From: JBBDXA01 sp040902585
GTDB taxonomy: Bacteria; Planctomycetota; Phycisphaerae; Phycisphaerales; Phycisphaeraceae
Direction of reading: 5' to 3'
Assembly (NCBI GenBank): GCA_040902585.1
Contig: JBBDXA010000070.1
Coordinates: forward strand, 1 to 40,750
Length of the DNA stretch: 40,750 nt
Each line of letters opens with the position of its first letter. Position 1 is the stretch's first letter. The position numbers and the translations under genes are program-made. The notes beneath the pieces were generated by a model, which saw only the letters and a list, made by a program, of their open reading frames with translations, did no database searches and was not told where the DNA came from. Positions 9,016-17,662 of this stretch are shown piece after piece.

Positions 9016-10512
9016 ATGAAAAGGAAAAGTTCATCGCAGATGCCGGTGGCGCAGGCGGCGCACCCGGCGTTCACGCGCAGGCATATGATCCAGGCGGGGG
9101 CGGTGGGGCTGCTCGGTTTGGGGATGAATCATGTCAGTGCGCTCAAGGCGATGGCTGAGGCGCGGGCCGGTGAACCGGCCGCGCCGGCGGCGAAACGTAC
9201 CGAGCCGCGCGCCAAAGCCGTGATCTACATCTTCCTCTCCGGCGGCCTGGCGCAGCACGAATCGTTTGACATGAAGCCCGATGGCCCAACGGAAATCCGC
9301 GGCGAGTTTTCACCCATCAAAACCGCCACGCCCGGCCTGCACATCTGCGAGCATCTGCCTGAACTCGCCAAGCGCAGCAGCAAGTTCGCCCTCGTGCGTT
9401 CGCTGACGCATCCTTATGAAGAGCACTCGCAGGGTCACATGGCGATGCTCAGCGGCCGCACGCCGCTGCCGCCGAATTTTGATCTGAACAAACCCAAGCC
9501 CGGCGACTGGCCGAGCATCGCGGCGGTGGCGAATCGCATGGTCGCGCCGCGCAACAACCTGCCGCCGGCCGTGGTGCTGCCTGACAAGATCGTGCATAAC
9601 ACCGGCCGCGTCATTCCCGGGCAGTTCGCGGGCATGATGGGCTCGCGGCATGAGCCGTGGTTCGTCGAGGCTTCGCCTTATCACCCGCAGAGTTACGGCG
9701 CGTTTCCCGAATATCTCTTTCATCACGAGAAGGGGGCGCAGGTTGATCCGCGCGTCGTGTTTCAGATGCCGCAGTTCGCCCTGCCCGAAGGTTTGAGCGC
9801 CCAGCGTGTGCAGCAGCGCGATGCCTTGCGCAGGCGGATCGAAAGTCAGACGAAGTTTCTCGAAGAGGCAGCCGAGACGCAGCGGTTTGATCGTTATCGC
9901 GAAGCGGCGATTTCACTGCTCATGAACGGCAAAGTGCATGAGGCGTTTGACGTGAGCGGGGCGGACCCGAAGCGACTCGACGCCTACGGCCGCAACAGCT
10001 TCGGGCTTTCGCTGCTCATGGCGGCGCAGCTTGTCGAGGCGGGGGTGAGTCTCGTGCAGGTGAATCTTGGGAATAACGAAACGTGGGACACGCATCAGGC
10101 CGCGTTCCGCAATCTGAAGGATTATCTTCTGCCGCCGATGGACAAGGCGGTGAGCGCGCTGATGGATGATCTGGAATCACGCGGCTTGTTCGATCGCACG
10201 CTGATCGTAATGGGCAGCGAGTTCGGGCGCACGCCGCGCATCTTCAAGATTCCCAAGGCTCCGCTGCCGGGGCGCGATCACTGGGGCAAGGCCCAGACGG
10301 TTTTCTTCGCAGGCGGCGGCGTGAAGGGCGGGAACGTGATCGGTGAAACGGACAAGACGGGCGGGTACCCCATCCGCGATCCGCAGACGCCTGAGAATAT
10401 GGCCGCGACGATTTACGAAGCGCTGGGGCTGCCGCGCACGGTGTCGTGGGAAGATGAACTTCAGCGGCCGCACTTCGTTTATTACGGTGAACCGATTCGG
10501 GGGTTGATGTAG
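9016..10512 (+). CDS. Tat-exported DUF1501 protein
   Basis: This 498-residue protein starts with a twin-arginine signal: FTRRHMIQAGAVGLLGLG, with the arginines at 21-22. The mature part matches the DUF1501 family, a sulfatase/alkaline-phosphatase-like fold that is very common in Planctomycetota: AVIYIFLSGGLAQHESFDMK, ALVRSLTHPYEEHSQGHMAM and a C-terminal region with VMGSEFGRTPRI and GRDHWGKAQT. ATG 9016 is preferred to an upstream ATG at 8953 because GGAGA lies 5 nt before it and the twin arginines are then correctly placed. DUF1501 genes usually sit beside a DUF1549/DUF1553 cytochrome-like gene; none is present here. Substrate is unknown; export to the periplasm is a well-supported prediction. 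Confidence 0.9.
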   Translation: MKRKSSSQMPVAQAAHPAFTRRHMIQAGAVGLLGLGMNHVSALKAMAEARAGEPAAPAAKRTEPRAKAVIYIFLSGGLAQHESFDMKPDGPTEIRGEFSPIKTATPGLHICEHLPELAKRSSKFALVRSLTHPYEEHSQGHMAMLSGRTPLPPNFDLNKPKPGDWPSIAAVANRMVAPRNNLPPAVVLPDKIVHNTGRVIPGQFAGMMGSRHEPWFVEASPYHPQSYGAFPEYLFHHEKGAQVDPRVVFQMPQFALPEGLSAQRVQQRDALRRRIESQTKFLEEAAETQRFDRYREAAISLLMNGKVHEAFDVSGADPKRLDAYGRNSFGLSLLMAAQLVEAGVSLVQVNLGNNETWDTHQAAFRNLKDYLLPPMDKAVSALMDDLESRGLFDRTLIVMGSEFGRTPRIFKIPKAPLPGRDHWGKAQTVFFAGGGVKGGNVIGETDKTGGYPIRDPQTPENMAATIYEALGLPRTVSWEDELQRPHFVYYGEPIRGLM

Positions 10513-10563
10513 AATGCCCGGGCGTTTGTTGATTGATCGTGTCTCCTTTTTTCAGGTGCGGTC

Positions 10564-11133
10564 ATGAGCCAATGGTTCGTCGTGATTGTCGTGTTGTTCA
10601 TGTTTGCCGGTGTCGGATGCGGGAACGGCGGAAGCGGAGGGAGCGCGGCCCCCAATGCCCCCGGTGCCCCCGGTGCCCCCGGCGACTACTCCGCCATGCT
10701 GCCCGCGCAGATCCTGGACGGCATCGAGAAGCAACACCCGGCTGCCTACTACATCCTCGCCGCAAAGTTGTTTGAAGAAGGAAAGAAGGATGACGCGGTG
10801 TTCTGGTTCTACACCGGGCAACTGCGATATCGCTACCACCTGATGGCGAACAAGGATCTGAATCCTTCGGGCGATCCCGCCCTGTTCGCATCGCTTTCGG
10901 AACAGGTCGGCCGATCTCTGAATGAGTATGCCTTCGGCGATATCCCCAAACTCGCCGCGACGATTGACCGCGTGCTGAAATGGGATGACGAGCACGACAA
11001 CGCCTTCACCGCCAAGTCGAAGAATGCCGCGGAGTATAAGAAGATCCGCTCCGGGCTGGGGGACATGAAGGACCACATCACGGCGAACGAGGCGTCGATC
11101 AAGCGGGACCGCAAGGCGGCGGGGCTGGATTAA
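10564..11133 (+). CDS. Small exported protein of unknown function, possible lipoprotein
   Basis: The 189-residue product has a hydrophobic N-terminus (VVIVVLFMFAGVGC) with Cys19 at a plausible but weak lipobox, because the -3 residue is Gly. A Gly/Ser/Ala linker and the repeat PNAPGAPGAPG follow. The rest is a helical domain with AVFWFYTGQLRYRYHLMAN and a basic C-terminus. AGGTG lies 6 nt before the ATG. The gene begins 51 bp after the DUF1501 stop on the same strand, so read-through transcription is possible. I do not recognise a named family; the aromatic WFYTGQLRYRYHL segment suggests a conserved helical fold rather than a spurious ORF. Confidence 0.75.
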   Translation: MSQWFVVIVVLFMFAGVGCGNGGSGGSAAPNAPGAPGAPGDYSAMLPAQILDGIEKQHPAAYYILAAKLFEEGKKDDAVFWFYTGQLRYRYHLMANKDLNPSGDPALFASLSEQVGRSLNEYAFGDIPKLAATIDRVLKWDDEHDNAFTAKSKNAAEYKKIRSGLGDMKDHITANEASIKRDRKAAGLD

Positions 11134-11273
11134 TCTCACCCATTGCGAGGATGCAAAACCTCATGTCTCGGTAACGGTTTTCATTGCGCCGATCCATCGC
11201 GGCAGGTAAAGTCTTCGGGCTGAAGTGGTTCGCGCTCATTGCGTGGGTGGAGGTTGAAGCAAGGTCGTTCCAT

Positions 11274-11302
11274 TTGAACTCCTCAACACACGCGATTAGC
11301 AT
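11274..11302 (+). promoter_or_regulatory. Candidate sigma-70 promoter for the Gfo/Idh/MocA gene
   Basis: TTGAAC (11274-11279) and TAGCAT (11297-11302) are separated by exactly 17 nt, each matching 4 of 6 consensus bases. A transcript would start near 11309 and carry a leader of about 67 nt with AGGAG placed 8 nt before the start codon. The call is from sequence pattern only. Confidence 0.4.
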
Positions 11303-11375
11303 CTGCCTTTGTTACGCAGGTGCCGCTGGCGCCTTTCGATCGAGATCACATCAGCCAACTCCAGGAGTTTCTCAC

Positions 11376-12494
11376 ATGGCCATGAAGGTCAACGTCGCCA
11401 TCGTCGGTCTGGGTTTCGGTTCCGAGTTCATCCCCATTTACCAGGCCCATCCCAACGCCAACATGTACGCCATCAGCCAGCGCAACGAAGCGAAGCTGAA
11501 CCAGGTCGGCGACTCCTTCGGCATCGCCACGCGATACGCTAAGTACGAAGATGTACTGGCTGACCCGAAGGTCGATTTCGTTCACATCAACTCGCCCATC
11601 CCCGATCACGGTTGGATGTCGATCGAAGCGCTCAAAGCCGGCAAGCACGTCATGTGTACCGTGCCGATGGCGACGACGATTAAGGAGTGCGAGAAGATCT
11701 GTAAGCTCGTTCAGGATACAGGCCTGAAGTACATGATGGCAGAGACGGTCGTCTACTCGCGCGAGTTTCTGTTCATCAAGCAGATGTACAAGAAGAAAGA
11801 GCTCGGCAAGATTCAGCACCTGGCGGCATCGCATCCGCAGGATATGGACGGCTGGCCGGACTACTGGAAAGACATGATCCCGATGCACTACGCGACGCAC
11901 GTGGTCAGCCCGTGTCTGGGCCTGCTCGATGGGCGCGCGGAGTACGTGACCTGTCTCGGCTCAGGCACGGTGCGGAAGGATATCGCCAAGCGCAGCGGCA
12001 ACAAGTTTGCCGTCGAGAGCTGTCATATCAAGGTGAAGGACTCGGATGTCGTCGCCCACATCTGGCGCTGCCTTTATGACACGGCCAGGCAGTACCGCGA
12101 GAGCTTCGATGTCTACGGCACCAAGCGGAGCTTTGAGTGGACGCTCGTCGAGCATGAGCCGCACGTGCTGCACACGGCCAAGAAGCCTGAGCCGGAGATC
12201 GCGGAGAAGATCACGGTGCCTGACTTCGCGCACCTGTTGCCCAAAGCGATTCAAAGGTTTACGCAGCCCGCGGAGATTCACGATGCCGGGCATCTCTCCT
12301 TCATTCAAGGCGGCGGGCACGGCGGATCGCATCCGCACATGGTCAACGAAATGGTCACGGCCCTGGTGAAGAACCGCGACCCTTGGCCTAATGCGCCGAT
12401 CAGCGCGAACTGGACGTGCGTGGGCATCTGCGCCCATCAGTCGGCGATGAAGGGCGGCAAGATCGTGAAGCTGCCGAGGTTTACGCTGAAGTAA
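11376..12494 (+). CDS. Gfo/Idh/MocA family oxidoreductase-like protein lacking the EKP lysine
   Basis: The 372-residue protein has an N-terminal Rossmann fold with VAIVGLGFGSEF, followed by DFVHINSPIPDHGWMSIEAL and the helix-capping AGKHVMCTVPMATT. It matches the Gfo/Idh/MocA NAD(P)-dependent sugar dehydrogenase family in order and length. In this family the last motif is normally GKHVxCEKP, whose lysine is catalytic in many members; here residues 95-97 are TVP. A histidine-containing MHYATHVVSPCLGLL segment occupies the usual place of the active-site histidine. Start ATG 11376 is supported by AGGAG 8 nt upstream; the frame is open further upstream, but without supporting features. The gene stands alone between gene-free stretches. 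Either the chemistry differs from classical members or the protein has lost oxidoreductase activity. Confidence 0.9.
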   Translation: MAMKVNVAIVGLGFGSEFIPIYQAHPNANMYAISQRNEAKLNQVGDSFGIATRYAKYEDVLADPKVDFVHINSPIPDHGWMSIEALKAGKHVMCTVPMATTIKECEKICKLVQDTGLKYMMAETVVYSREFLFIKQMYKKKELGKIQHLAASHPQDMDGWPDYWKDMIPMHYATHVVSPCLGLLDGRAEYVTCLGSGTVRKDIAKRSGNKFAVESCHIKVKDSDVVAHIWRCLYDTARQYRESFDVYGTKRSFEWTLVEHEPHVLHTAKKPEPEIAEKITVPDFAHLLPKAIQRFTQPAEIHDAGHLSFIQGGGHGGSHPHMVNEMVTALVKNRDPWPNAPISANWTCVGICAHQSAMKGGKIVKLPRFTLK

Positions 12495-12509
12495 GGTTGA
12501 ATCGATTTA

Positions 12510-12578
12510 ACCACGGATAACACAGATGGCACGGATGGGTTTCAAACTTATCCGTGCCATCTGTGTTATCCGTGGTTG
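12510..12578. repeat. CACGGATNN-unit perfect inverted repeat
   Basis: Three tandem 9-bp units (CACGGATAA, CACAGATGG, CACGGATGG) form a 28-bp left arm at 12510-12537. The right arm at 12551-12578 is its perfect reverse complement, with a 13-nt loop. It starts 15 bp after the Gfo/Idh/MocA stop codon. The unit recurs at 24142-24270, with a related CACAGAT form at 39696-39768. Confidence 0.92.
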
Positions 12579-12587
12579 CATTTTCCT

Positions 12588-12624
12588 GAAAAACAACGCC
12601 GCGCTTCATCATGAAGCGCGGCGC
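12588..12624 (-). terminator. Intrinsic terminator of the fibro-slime gene
   Basis: Read on the - strand, CGCCGCGCTTCAT and its complement form a 13-bp GC-rich stem around a single base (in practice a slightly larger loop), followed by TTGTTTTTC. It lies 49 bp past the stop codon of the gene ending at 12674. Confidence 0.8.
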
Positions 12625-12673
12625 TGTGAGTCGGTTCTGTTTTGTGCTTGGCTCAAAGCTCATGGCTCAAAGC

Positions 12674-13807
12674 TCAATCGTAGAGCGGGCTGATGACCGT
12701 GGGCTGCACGGTGTTGAGGTTGATCGAGGTATCGATACGGAAGTTGGACTGCGTGGTGTGGCGCTCGGCGAAGAAGAAGGCCAGGTCGCAGTTGATCTGG
12801 GTCGCGCCGTTGTAGGAGTGCGTCTGGCCGTCGGTGTTGGTGCCGCTCTTGATGAGCACGTTGACGATTTTCTTGTTCTGGTGGATGCCGGTGCCCGCGA
12901 GGGTGGCGTTGTGGCCGCCGCCGAGGGTGAACTCTTCGGTGAAGCCGTCGAGGTAGGTCAGGCGGGCGCTGACGAGGGCGGCGGCGGCGTAGACGGTGAC
13001 GGTCTTGTCGCTGTTGGTGAAGTTGGCGCGGGTGTCGCCGTGGCCGCCGTTGAGGTTGAGGTTGATGTAGCGGTCGCCGGCGACGATGGGGCAGTTGCCG
13101 GGCATGGACAGGTCCTGCCACTTGGTCGCCATATCCGCCGCCATGGTGGACGAGACGCTCAGAACGTCGCCGCCGAGCACGAAGTGGGCCTTGGTGACGA
13201 AAGCTTTGCCGTCGAAGAGGAAGAAGTTGGCGGTGACCGCCGAGTGAACGCCGCCGACGTCGATGCAGCGTTTGCCGTTGACGTAGACCCACACATCGTC
13301 GTCCCCGATGAAGGTGAAGGTCTGTCCGGGGGTGTAGGTGAACTTGGTTTTGATTTCGTAAGTGAAGTGGAAGTTTTTGCTGAGGCCCTGGTTGCCGAAC
13401 ATCAGGCCGTTGATGGGCCAGAAGGCGTTGTTCTGGTAGGTGTAGACGCCGCCGGGGCCGCTCTGCTCGTTGTCGAGCGTGATGGTCAGCGGACTGGCCG
13501 CGTTGACGCCGATGACGTCGTTGAACCACTGGTCGAATTTGGTGGCCGACTGCATGGTGTCCTTGCTGGGACGCGTGGGGTTGTAGACCGGCTTGCCGCT
13601 GCTGCTCAGGTCCATGGCCACGAGATTGAGCACGTGACCGAAGCGACCCATGGAGCCTGCGGTTTCGAAGTCCGGGTGTCCGCCGCTCTGATCGCCGCGT
13701 TTGAAGTCGCGGATGATGCCGGTGAGCTGGATCTGGTCCGCCAGGGCCGATGAGCCCAGGGCCAGGACGCCGCAGACTGCCGCGATGCCGATACGTTTTG
13801 CGTTCAT
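12674..13807 (-). CDS. Secreted fibro-slime domain protein
   Basis: The 377-residue product starts MNAKRIGIAAVCGVLALG and has a Sec signal peptide ending near SSALADQ. The mature N-terminus, LTGIIRDFKRGDQSGGHPDFE, is the hallmark of the fibro-slime domain. The motif FTFIGDDDVWVYVNGKRCID is also typical of this PA14-related carbohydrate-binding-like fold; the aspartates could bind calcium. ATG 13807 is chosen over the longer frame because the signal peptide then begins correctly and AAGGA lies 9 nt upstream. No C-terminal PEP or other sorting signal is visible. The gene is monocistronic, with its own terminator. The 207-bp stretch upstream (13808-14015) contains no gene; I see no convincing promoter in it. 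A role in extracellular matrix or surface adhesion is inference from the domain. Confidence 0.88.
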   Translation of the reverse strand: MNAKRIGIAAVCGVLALGSSALADQIQLTGIIRDFKRGDQSGGHPDFETAGSMGRFGHVLNLVAMDLSSSGKPVYNPTRPSKDTMQSATKFDQWFNDVIGVNAASPLTITLDNEQSGPGGVYTYQNNAFWPINGLMFGNQGLSKNFHFTYEIKTKFTYTPGQTFTFIGDDDVWVYVNGKRCIDVGGVHSAVTANFFLFDGKAFVTKAHFVLGGDVLSVSSTMAADMATKWQDLSMPGNCPIVAGDRYINLNLNGGHGDTRANFTNSDKTVTVYAAAALVSARLTYLDGFTEEFTLGGGHNATLAGTGIHQNKKIVNVLIKSGTNTDGQTHSYNGATQINCDLAFFFAERHTTQSNFRIDTSINLNTVQPTVISPLYD

Positions 13808-14015
13808 GGTTTGGATCCTTTCGTGCTCACCTCCGTGAGCGTGGGGCCGGGTCGATTCCTGAAAGACCCCTGTCGCAGGCCGAGGGACTGGCAACATTCC
13901 AATAAGAAAATGTGCAAGGCCTCGACGCCAGTGATTGGAAAGATTTGTGTGAAAGGAAGGTTTGCCTGATCGTCATAACCGGACCGGTACCGCAGCGGGC
14001 CGTGCAGAAGATGAT

Positions 14016-14531
14016 CTATCGAAACCGCTTCAGGCCTGCCGCCTCGCGCGCCAGGTTCACTCTCTCCAGCGCCCGCGGCTCTTCCTTTAGCAGCTTGACG
14101 AGCTGCGAAGAGGAACACGCCAGCACAGTTGCCGCGCCCGCCACATCGCATCGCAACGCGACGATCACATCCAGCGCCTCCGCCAGCATCGCGGGGAAAT
14201 CATCGTGCTTCGGGTTCAGCGCGATGCGCCCGCCCTTGCAGCGCGATCGCCACAATGCACTGGCCGGCTGCCCCGCTGCATACTCGCCGCGCACGTCAAG
14301 CGCCAGGTGGACGCGCAACCGGAACAGGGCATTGCGACGGTTATCGGCCAGACTTCGCCTTTCGCTGGCCGCCCCGGTGACGCCCGTGGGGTTGTGCGTC
14401 AGTTCGATGGCGGTTTCGACCTTGTTGCGATGCTGCCCGCCCGGCCCGCTGCCGCGCGTGCGGCGCTGGGCGCAGTCCTTGAGCAGTTGCGATGGGTCGA
14501 GCGACGCGGGATGGGAAAGGTGTTGACTCAC
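14016..14531 (-). CDS. Peptide chain release factor-like protein (GGQ, RF-1 domain only)
   Basis: The 171-residue product contains RTRGSGPGGQHRNKVETAIE, the peptidyl-tRNA hydrolysis loop of class I release factors, with an intact GGQ. No codon-recognition domain is present, so it belongs with stand-alone GGQ proteins that act on stalled ribosomes (ArfB/C12orf65-like). The C-terminal half contains a long helical segment (VVALRCDVAGAATVL type) and ends GLKRF-R, basic as expected for binding in the mRNA channel. The start is taken as GTG 14531 because the product then begins VSQHLSHPASL, close to the conserved domain; the frame stays open to 14669. The start region lies opposite the leader of the divergent CPBP gene. 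Family assignment is good; the exact rescue role is unknown. Confidence 0.82.
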   Translation of the reverse strand: MSQHLSHPASLDPSQLLKDCAQRRTRGSGPGGQHRNKVETAIELTHNPTGVTGAASERRSLADNRRNALFRLRVHLALDVRGEYAAGQPASALWRSRCKGGRIALNPKHDDFPAMLAEALDVIVALRCDVAGAATVLACSSSQLVKLLKEEPRALERVNLAREAAGLKRFR

Positions 14532-14602
14532 AGTGCAAGTATTATTGTGCCGATGGTTGGCAGTACGTCGCGCGTCTTTCAAGAGTACAAGCAGACAATC
14601 GT

Positions 14603-15667
14603 ATGGGCAGTGACCCCGACAGCAAGGCCTCGAACGCGGAACCGTCAGATGTGGACGGTACCGACGCATCCGCCGCCGCCGCGCGGGAAGCCGCCGCCGC
14701 CCCGTTCCGCGTCCAGCGCGGTTCCGCGCCCACGCTGCTGGGCCGGCTCGATCACATGATGACCGAGCATCCGTGGTATCCGCGCGTGATGCCGTTCATC
14801 GCCTACATCCTTCTGCTCACCATCATCGGCTTCATCGCCGAGCGCGTGCCGCAGACCTACGCGTTTCTCTATCCGCTGCAATGCATCATCGTCGTCGCCA
14901 TGCTCTGGCGTTACCGCAAGCTCATCCCCGAACTCACCATTCGCTTTCACTGGCTGGCGATTCCGGTGGGCGTCTTCGTCTTCATCGCCTGGGTCTGGGT
15001 CGGCATGGTCATCGACGAATGGTCGCAGATGAAGCACATGGGCCTTTTCGAATTCACCCGCCACCTGTGGAACTGGTCCTTCTCACCCGCGGCGACGCAG
15101 GGCGTGACCACCGCCACCGGCGAAGCGTTTTCCTTCGTGGATTACGCCAGCCGGAGCCAGTCCGTCTTCATCCGCATGGGCCTTGCAGAGGGCAACGCCC
15201 TGGCGTGGACGGCTTTCATCCTTCGCCTGCTGGGCATGTCGCTCGTCGTGCCGCTCTTTGAAGAACTCTTCATCCGCTCAGCCATTCTCCGCAGCATGAA
15301 CGATCGTCGCAACACCATGCTCGGCTTCGCGCAGGTGCTCAGCGATTTTCCCCTCATCGGCGAGCGCATCATGGACAGCCGGCTGGGACAGGAAGCGGAA
15401 AAACATCCGCCCATGTTCGAAAGGGAATTTCACCGCGTCCCCCTGGGGCAGCTTACGATCTTCGGCGTGTTCATGTCCACCCTCATCTTCACCATCAGCC
15501 ACGCCCCGCGCGACTACGCCGGCTGCATCATCTGCGGCATCGCCTACTGCCTCCTCCTCCGCGCGACAAGACACAAAGGCCTCGGCCCCGTCTGCTGGGC
15601 GCACGGCATCACCAACGCGCTGCTCTGGTGCTACACGCTGCACACAAACGATTGGCGGTTTTTGTAG
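14603..15667 (+). CDS. CPBP-family intramembrane glutamic protease
   Basis: The 354-residue polytopic membrane protein has an Ala/acid-rich cytoplasmic N-terminus (about 50 residues), then hydrophobic segments starting VMPFIAYILLLTIIGFI. The CPBP/Abi motifs are present: FEELFIRSAI (EExxxR, about residues 219-226), FTISHAPRD (catalytic-region His, about 298) and CWAHGITNALLW (His, about 333). The N-terminal hydrophobic layout resembles the CAAX-protease-related proteins found near exosortase loci, but no exosortase or PEP-CTERM gene is in the window. ATG 14603 is preferred over the open frame upstream because the longer form would add an unrelated tail antisense to the GGQ gene; no strong ribosome-binding site precedes it. 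The final G of its TAG stop is the first base of a REP-like repeat. Confidence 0.88.
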   Translation: MGSDPDSKASNAEPSDVDGTDASAAAAREAAAAPFRVQRGSAPTLLGRLDHMMTEHPWYPRVMPFIAYILLLTIIGFIAERVPQTYAFLYPLQCIIVVAMLWRYRKLIPELTIRFHWLAIPVGVFVFIAWVWVGMVIDEWSQMKHMGLFEFTRHLWNWSFSPAATQGVTTATGEAFSFVDYASRSQSVFIRMGLAEGNALAWTAFILRLLGMSLVVPLFEELFIRSAILRSMNDRRNTMLGFAQVLSDFPLIGERIMDSRLGQEAEKHPPMFEREFHRVPLGQLTIFGVFMSTLIFTISHAPRDYAGCIICGIAYCLLLRATRHKGLGPVCWAHGITNALLWCYTLHTNDWRFL

Positions 15668-15772
15668 AGCACCATCCCGACAGGGTGGTGCTAATGGCAC
15701 GCGAACGCCTGTTGCGAAGTGGGCAATAGATCGTCGTGCGCGAACAGCACCACCCTATCGGGATGGTGCTCC
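15667..15772. repeat. REP-like inverted pair, copy 1
   Basis: The left core (15667-15692) is GAGCACCATCCCG, AC, AGGGTGGTGCT. The right core (15746-15772) is the same sequence in inverse orientation with one or two changes, about 53 bp away. The element bridges two convergent genes and contributes coding sequence to both ends: the CPBP stop shares its first base, and the methyltransferase stop codon lies inside its right core. Confidence 0.9.
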
Positions 15773-17596
15773 ATCATTCACCGCATCCTTCTCCGTTTCA
15801 TTTAATCCATAAAGCTCAAAGACCTCACAATCAAGCTCCCTATCAACGCTTGCCAACAGGCTCAAATCACCCCGCGTGCCCTGCAAGTCCAGCATCCGCT
15901 GCACCAGCGCGACGATCCGATCATGCCGCTCGGACTCCTTCGCGTCATCCCAATCAATCTTCCGCACAGGCAGCATGCGCAGCGAGCGCACTTTCACCTG
16001 CGGAAACGCCTTCTGCTTCGACTCGGCGACTAAGCGCCTGTACACATGGCGGATCAGCCGCGAGTTGAGCAGGCCCACGAGGTAGCGAATGTCCGTGCCA
16101 TCCGTCGGCGGATAAAGCGCCAGCAGCGAGTTGCGGAAGTAGTCGGCATGCAGGCGGGGGCCAACGATCGGAAAGGCCGCGGTCTGGCGGATGAGGAAGG
16201 GTGCATCGGTGTAGCGATGCGGGGCGCTGATGCGGAAGTATTCGCCGGGTTTCGGCGTGTAGTCCAGTCGCAGCACGCGCCTCGGCTTCTCGCAGGCGTA
16301 GCGCGAAATCTGTCTGCCTTCGAGTACGGCAGCATACTCGCCGGCTGCATCTGCCTGTGAAAGAATAAGCTTCGCGGCGCAGTTGCCTGTGTGGACGCCC
16401 GGGTCAGCGACTTCGGTGATGAGGAATCGCGACTGGGACGCAAGCTTCGCCAGCAGGTCGTCGCTTTGACAGCTTTGCCATGTCCCGCCTGCACATAGGT
16501 TCAGTGCCGCCGCGTGCCCGTTTGCATCGATGATTGTCGCCATTCCACGATGCTGCCGATCCGCGACAAACGTGAGCACCGGCGTCACCGCCTGCTCGAA
16601 CTGCCCTTCACCCCAATAGCGCACCTCCGCGAGTGTCGAATGCCGCGCGAGCAGATCGCGCACCGCCTGATATCCCGACAGGTGGCCGACCTGATCGGGC
16701 ACGACCATCGCGGTGATGCGTTTGCTCAGGTCGCCGGCTGCGCGTTCGATGAACAGGCCATGCGCGGTGAGCCAGCCTGTGGTGGTGAAGTGTTTCTCGA
16801 TGTGCTGCCGCTGCTCCTGTGCGAGCGGCTCCGCCTGCCTGCCGGAATAGGACACGTAAGGCGGGTTGCCGATGACGATGTCGAAACCGCCCGCGTTCAT
16901 GATGGCAGGAAACGCGCGGTGCCAGTCGATGCCGTCGCTCGCCGCATCAGGCCCGAGCAGACTGTTGCCGGTGATGAAGGTGGATTGAACCGGGAGGGCG
17001 AGGCTCCCGCCGAGCCGGTCTTCCTTTTCTTCCGCCAGCTTCAATGAAAGCCTTGCGACTTCGACCGCCACAGGATCGATATCCGCGCCGACCAGATGAA
17101 GTTTCACAGGATTGTCCTGCGCGTTGACCTGATCGCGCACGTACCGCATCGCCTCGATGAGAAACCAGCCAGCGCCGCAGGCCGGGTCGAGCAGGGTGAT
17201 GGCGCTCGGTTTGCCGGTGGGGTTACGATCGTTCAGAACGCGATCGATCGCCGACTTCACCAGATGCTGCACGATGATCGCGGGCGTGTAGTACACGCCG
17301 TGGGCTTTGCGATGGTCTGAGTTCCGGTCGATGGCCAGCCCGCGGCGCGACAGGCGGATGGTCCGATCCAGTAGGGTTGTGTACACAAGGCCGAGTGCAG
17401 CGGGTGAGCCATTGCCGGTCGTCTCCAGCTTGCGATACACCTTGCGAATCACCTCGCGGCGCACGGCGATGTTGAACGCGGCTTCAGTCCAGTTGTTCTG
17501 CTTTGCCCGAAGCCGCGCTGCCGCCTGCTCATGCAGCGCGATCGCGTGCGTAAGAAGAAGGGAAGTCGCCGAGCCTGCATCCTGCGTGGCGGGCAT
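15755..17596 (-). CDS. Orphan N6-adenine DNA methyltransferase (Eco57I/TaqI-like)
   Basis: The 613-residue protein has the amino-methyltransferase motifs in gamma order: GVYYTP (about 100-105), LLDPACGAGWF (SAM-binding motif I, 137-143), VGADIDPVAVEVARL (motif II) and VIGNPPYVSY (catalytic NPPY, 244-247). The C-terminal half, including GRQISRYACEKPRRVLRL and VGPRLHADYF, resembles the target-recognition domain of TaqI/Eco57I-type enzymes. I see no PD-(D/E)XK nuclease motif and no neighbouring restriction gene, so it is probably a solitary methylase or the remnant of a type II/IIG system. The last codons (GAPSR and TAG) are read from a REP-like repeat. The gene lies on the 3' side of tRNA-Glu, a position often used for integration, but I found no duplicated tRNA end. 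Methyltransferase chemistry is firm; the recognition site is unknown. Confidence 0.9.
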   Translation of the reverse strand: MPATQDAGSATSLLLTHAIALHEQAAARLRAKQNNWTEAAFNIAVRREVIRKVYRKLETTGNGSPAALGLVYTTLLDRTIRLSRRGLAIDRNSDHRKAHGVYYTPAIIVQHLVKSAIDRVLNDRNPTGKPSAITLLDPACGAGWFLIEAMRYVRDQVNAQDNPVKLHLVGADIDPVAVEVARLSLKLAEEKEDRLGGSLALPVQSTFITGNSLLGPDAASDGIDWHRAFPAIMNAGGFDIVIGNPPYVSYSGRQAEPLAQEQRQHIEKHFTTTGWLTAHGLFIERAAGDLSKRITAMVVPDQVGHLSGYQAVRDLLARHSTLAEVRYWGEGQFEQAVTPVLTFVADRQHRGMATIIDANGHAAALNLCAGGTWQSCQSDDLLAKLASQSRFLITEVADPGVHTGNCAAKLILSQADAAGEYAAVLEGRQISRYACEKPRRVLRLDYTPKPGEYFRISAPHRYTDAPFLIRQTAAFPIVGPRLHADYFRNSLLALYPPTDGTDIRYLVGLLNSRLIRHVYRRLVAESKQKAFPQVKVRSLRMLPVRKIDWDDAKESERHDRIVALVQRMLDLQGTRGDLSLLASVDRELDCEVFELYGLNETEKDAVNDGAPSR

Positions 17597-17622
17597 GGGC
17601 GCATCTTATCGGTAACCGCGGT

Positions 17623-17656
17623 CCAAAGCCCAGGCATAGCTATGCCTGGGCTTTGG
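17623..17656. repeat. 34-bp perfect palindrome beside the tRNA-Glu terminator
   Basis: CCAAAGCCCAGGCATAG and its exact reverse complement meet at a TAGCTA centre with no loop. It lies 27 bp upstream of the methyltransferase start and 7 bp beyond the tRNA terminator. It could be another REP-type unit or an operator for the methyltransferase gene. Confidence 0.9.
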
Positions 17657-17662
17657 GCGCAC

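Noticed and set aside
12611..13753. 380-residue + strand frame rich in Val, Asp and Gly
   Set aside because: It is the complement of the fibro-slime gene, whose signal peptide, domain motifs and terminator are all on the - strand.
13820..13960. Sigma-54-type promoter upstream of the fibro-slime gene (TGGC and TTGCA elements)
   Set aside because: The GG to GC distance is 2 nt too long for a sigma-54 promoter.
15755..17596. Complete restriction-modification system
   Set aside because: Only the methyltransferase is present; neighbours are tRNA, RNase HII and a CPBP protease, and no nuclease motif is visible in the methyltransferase.
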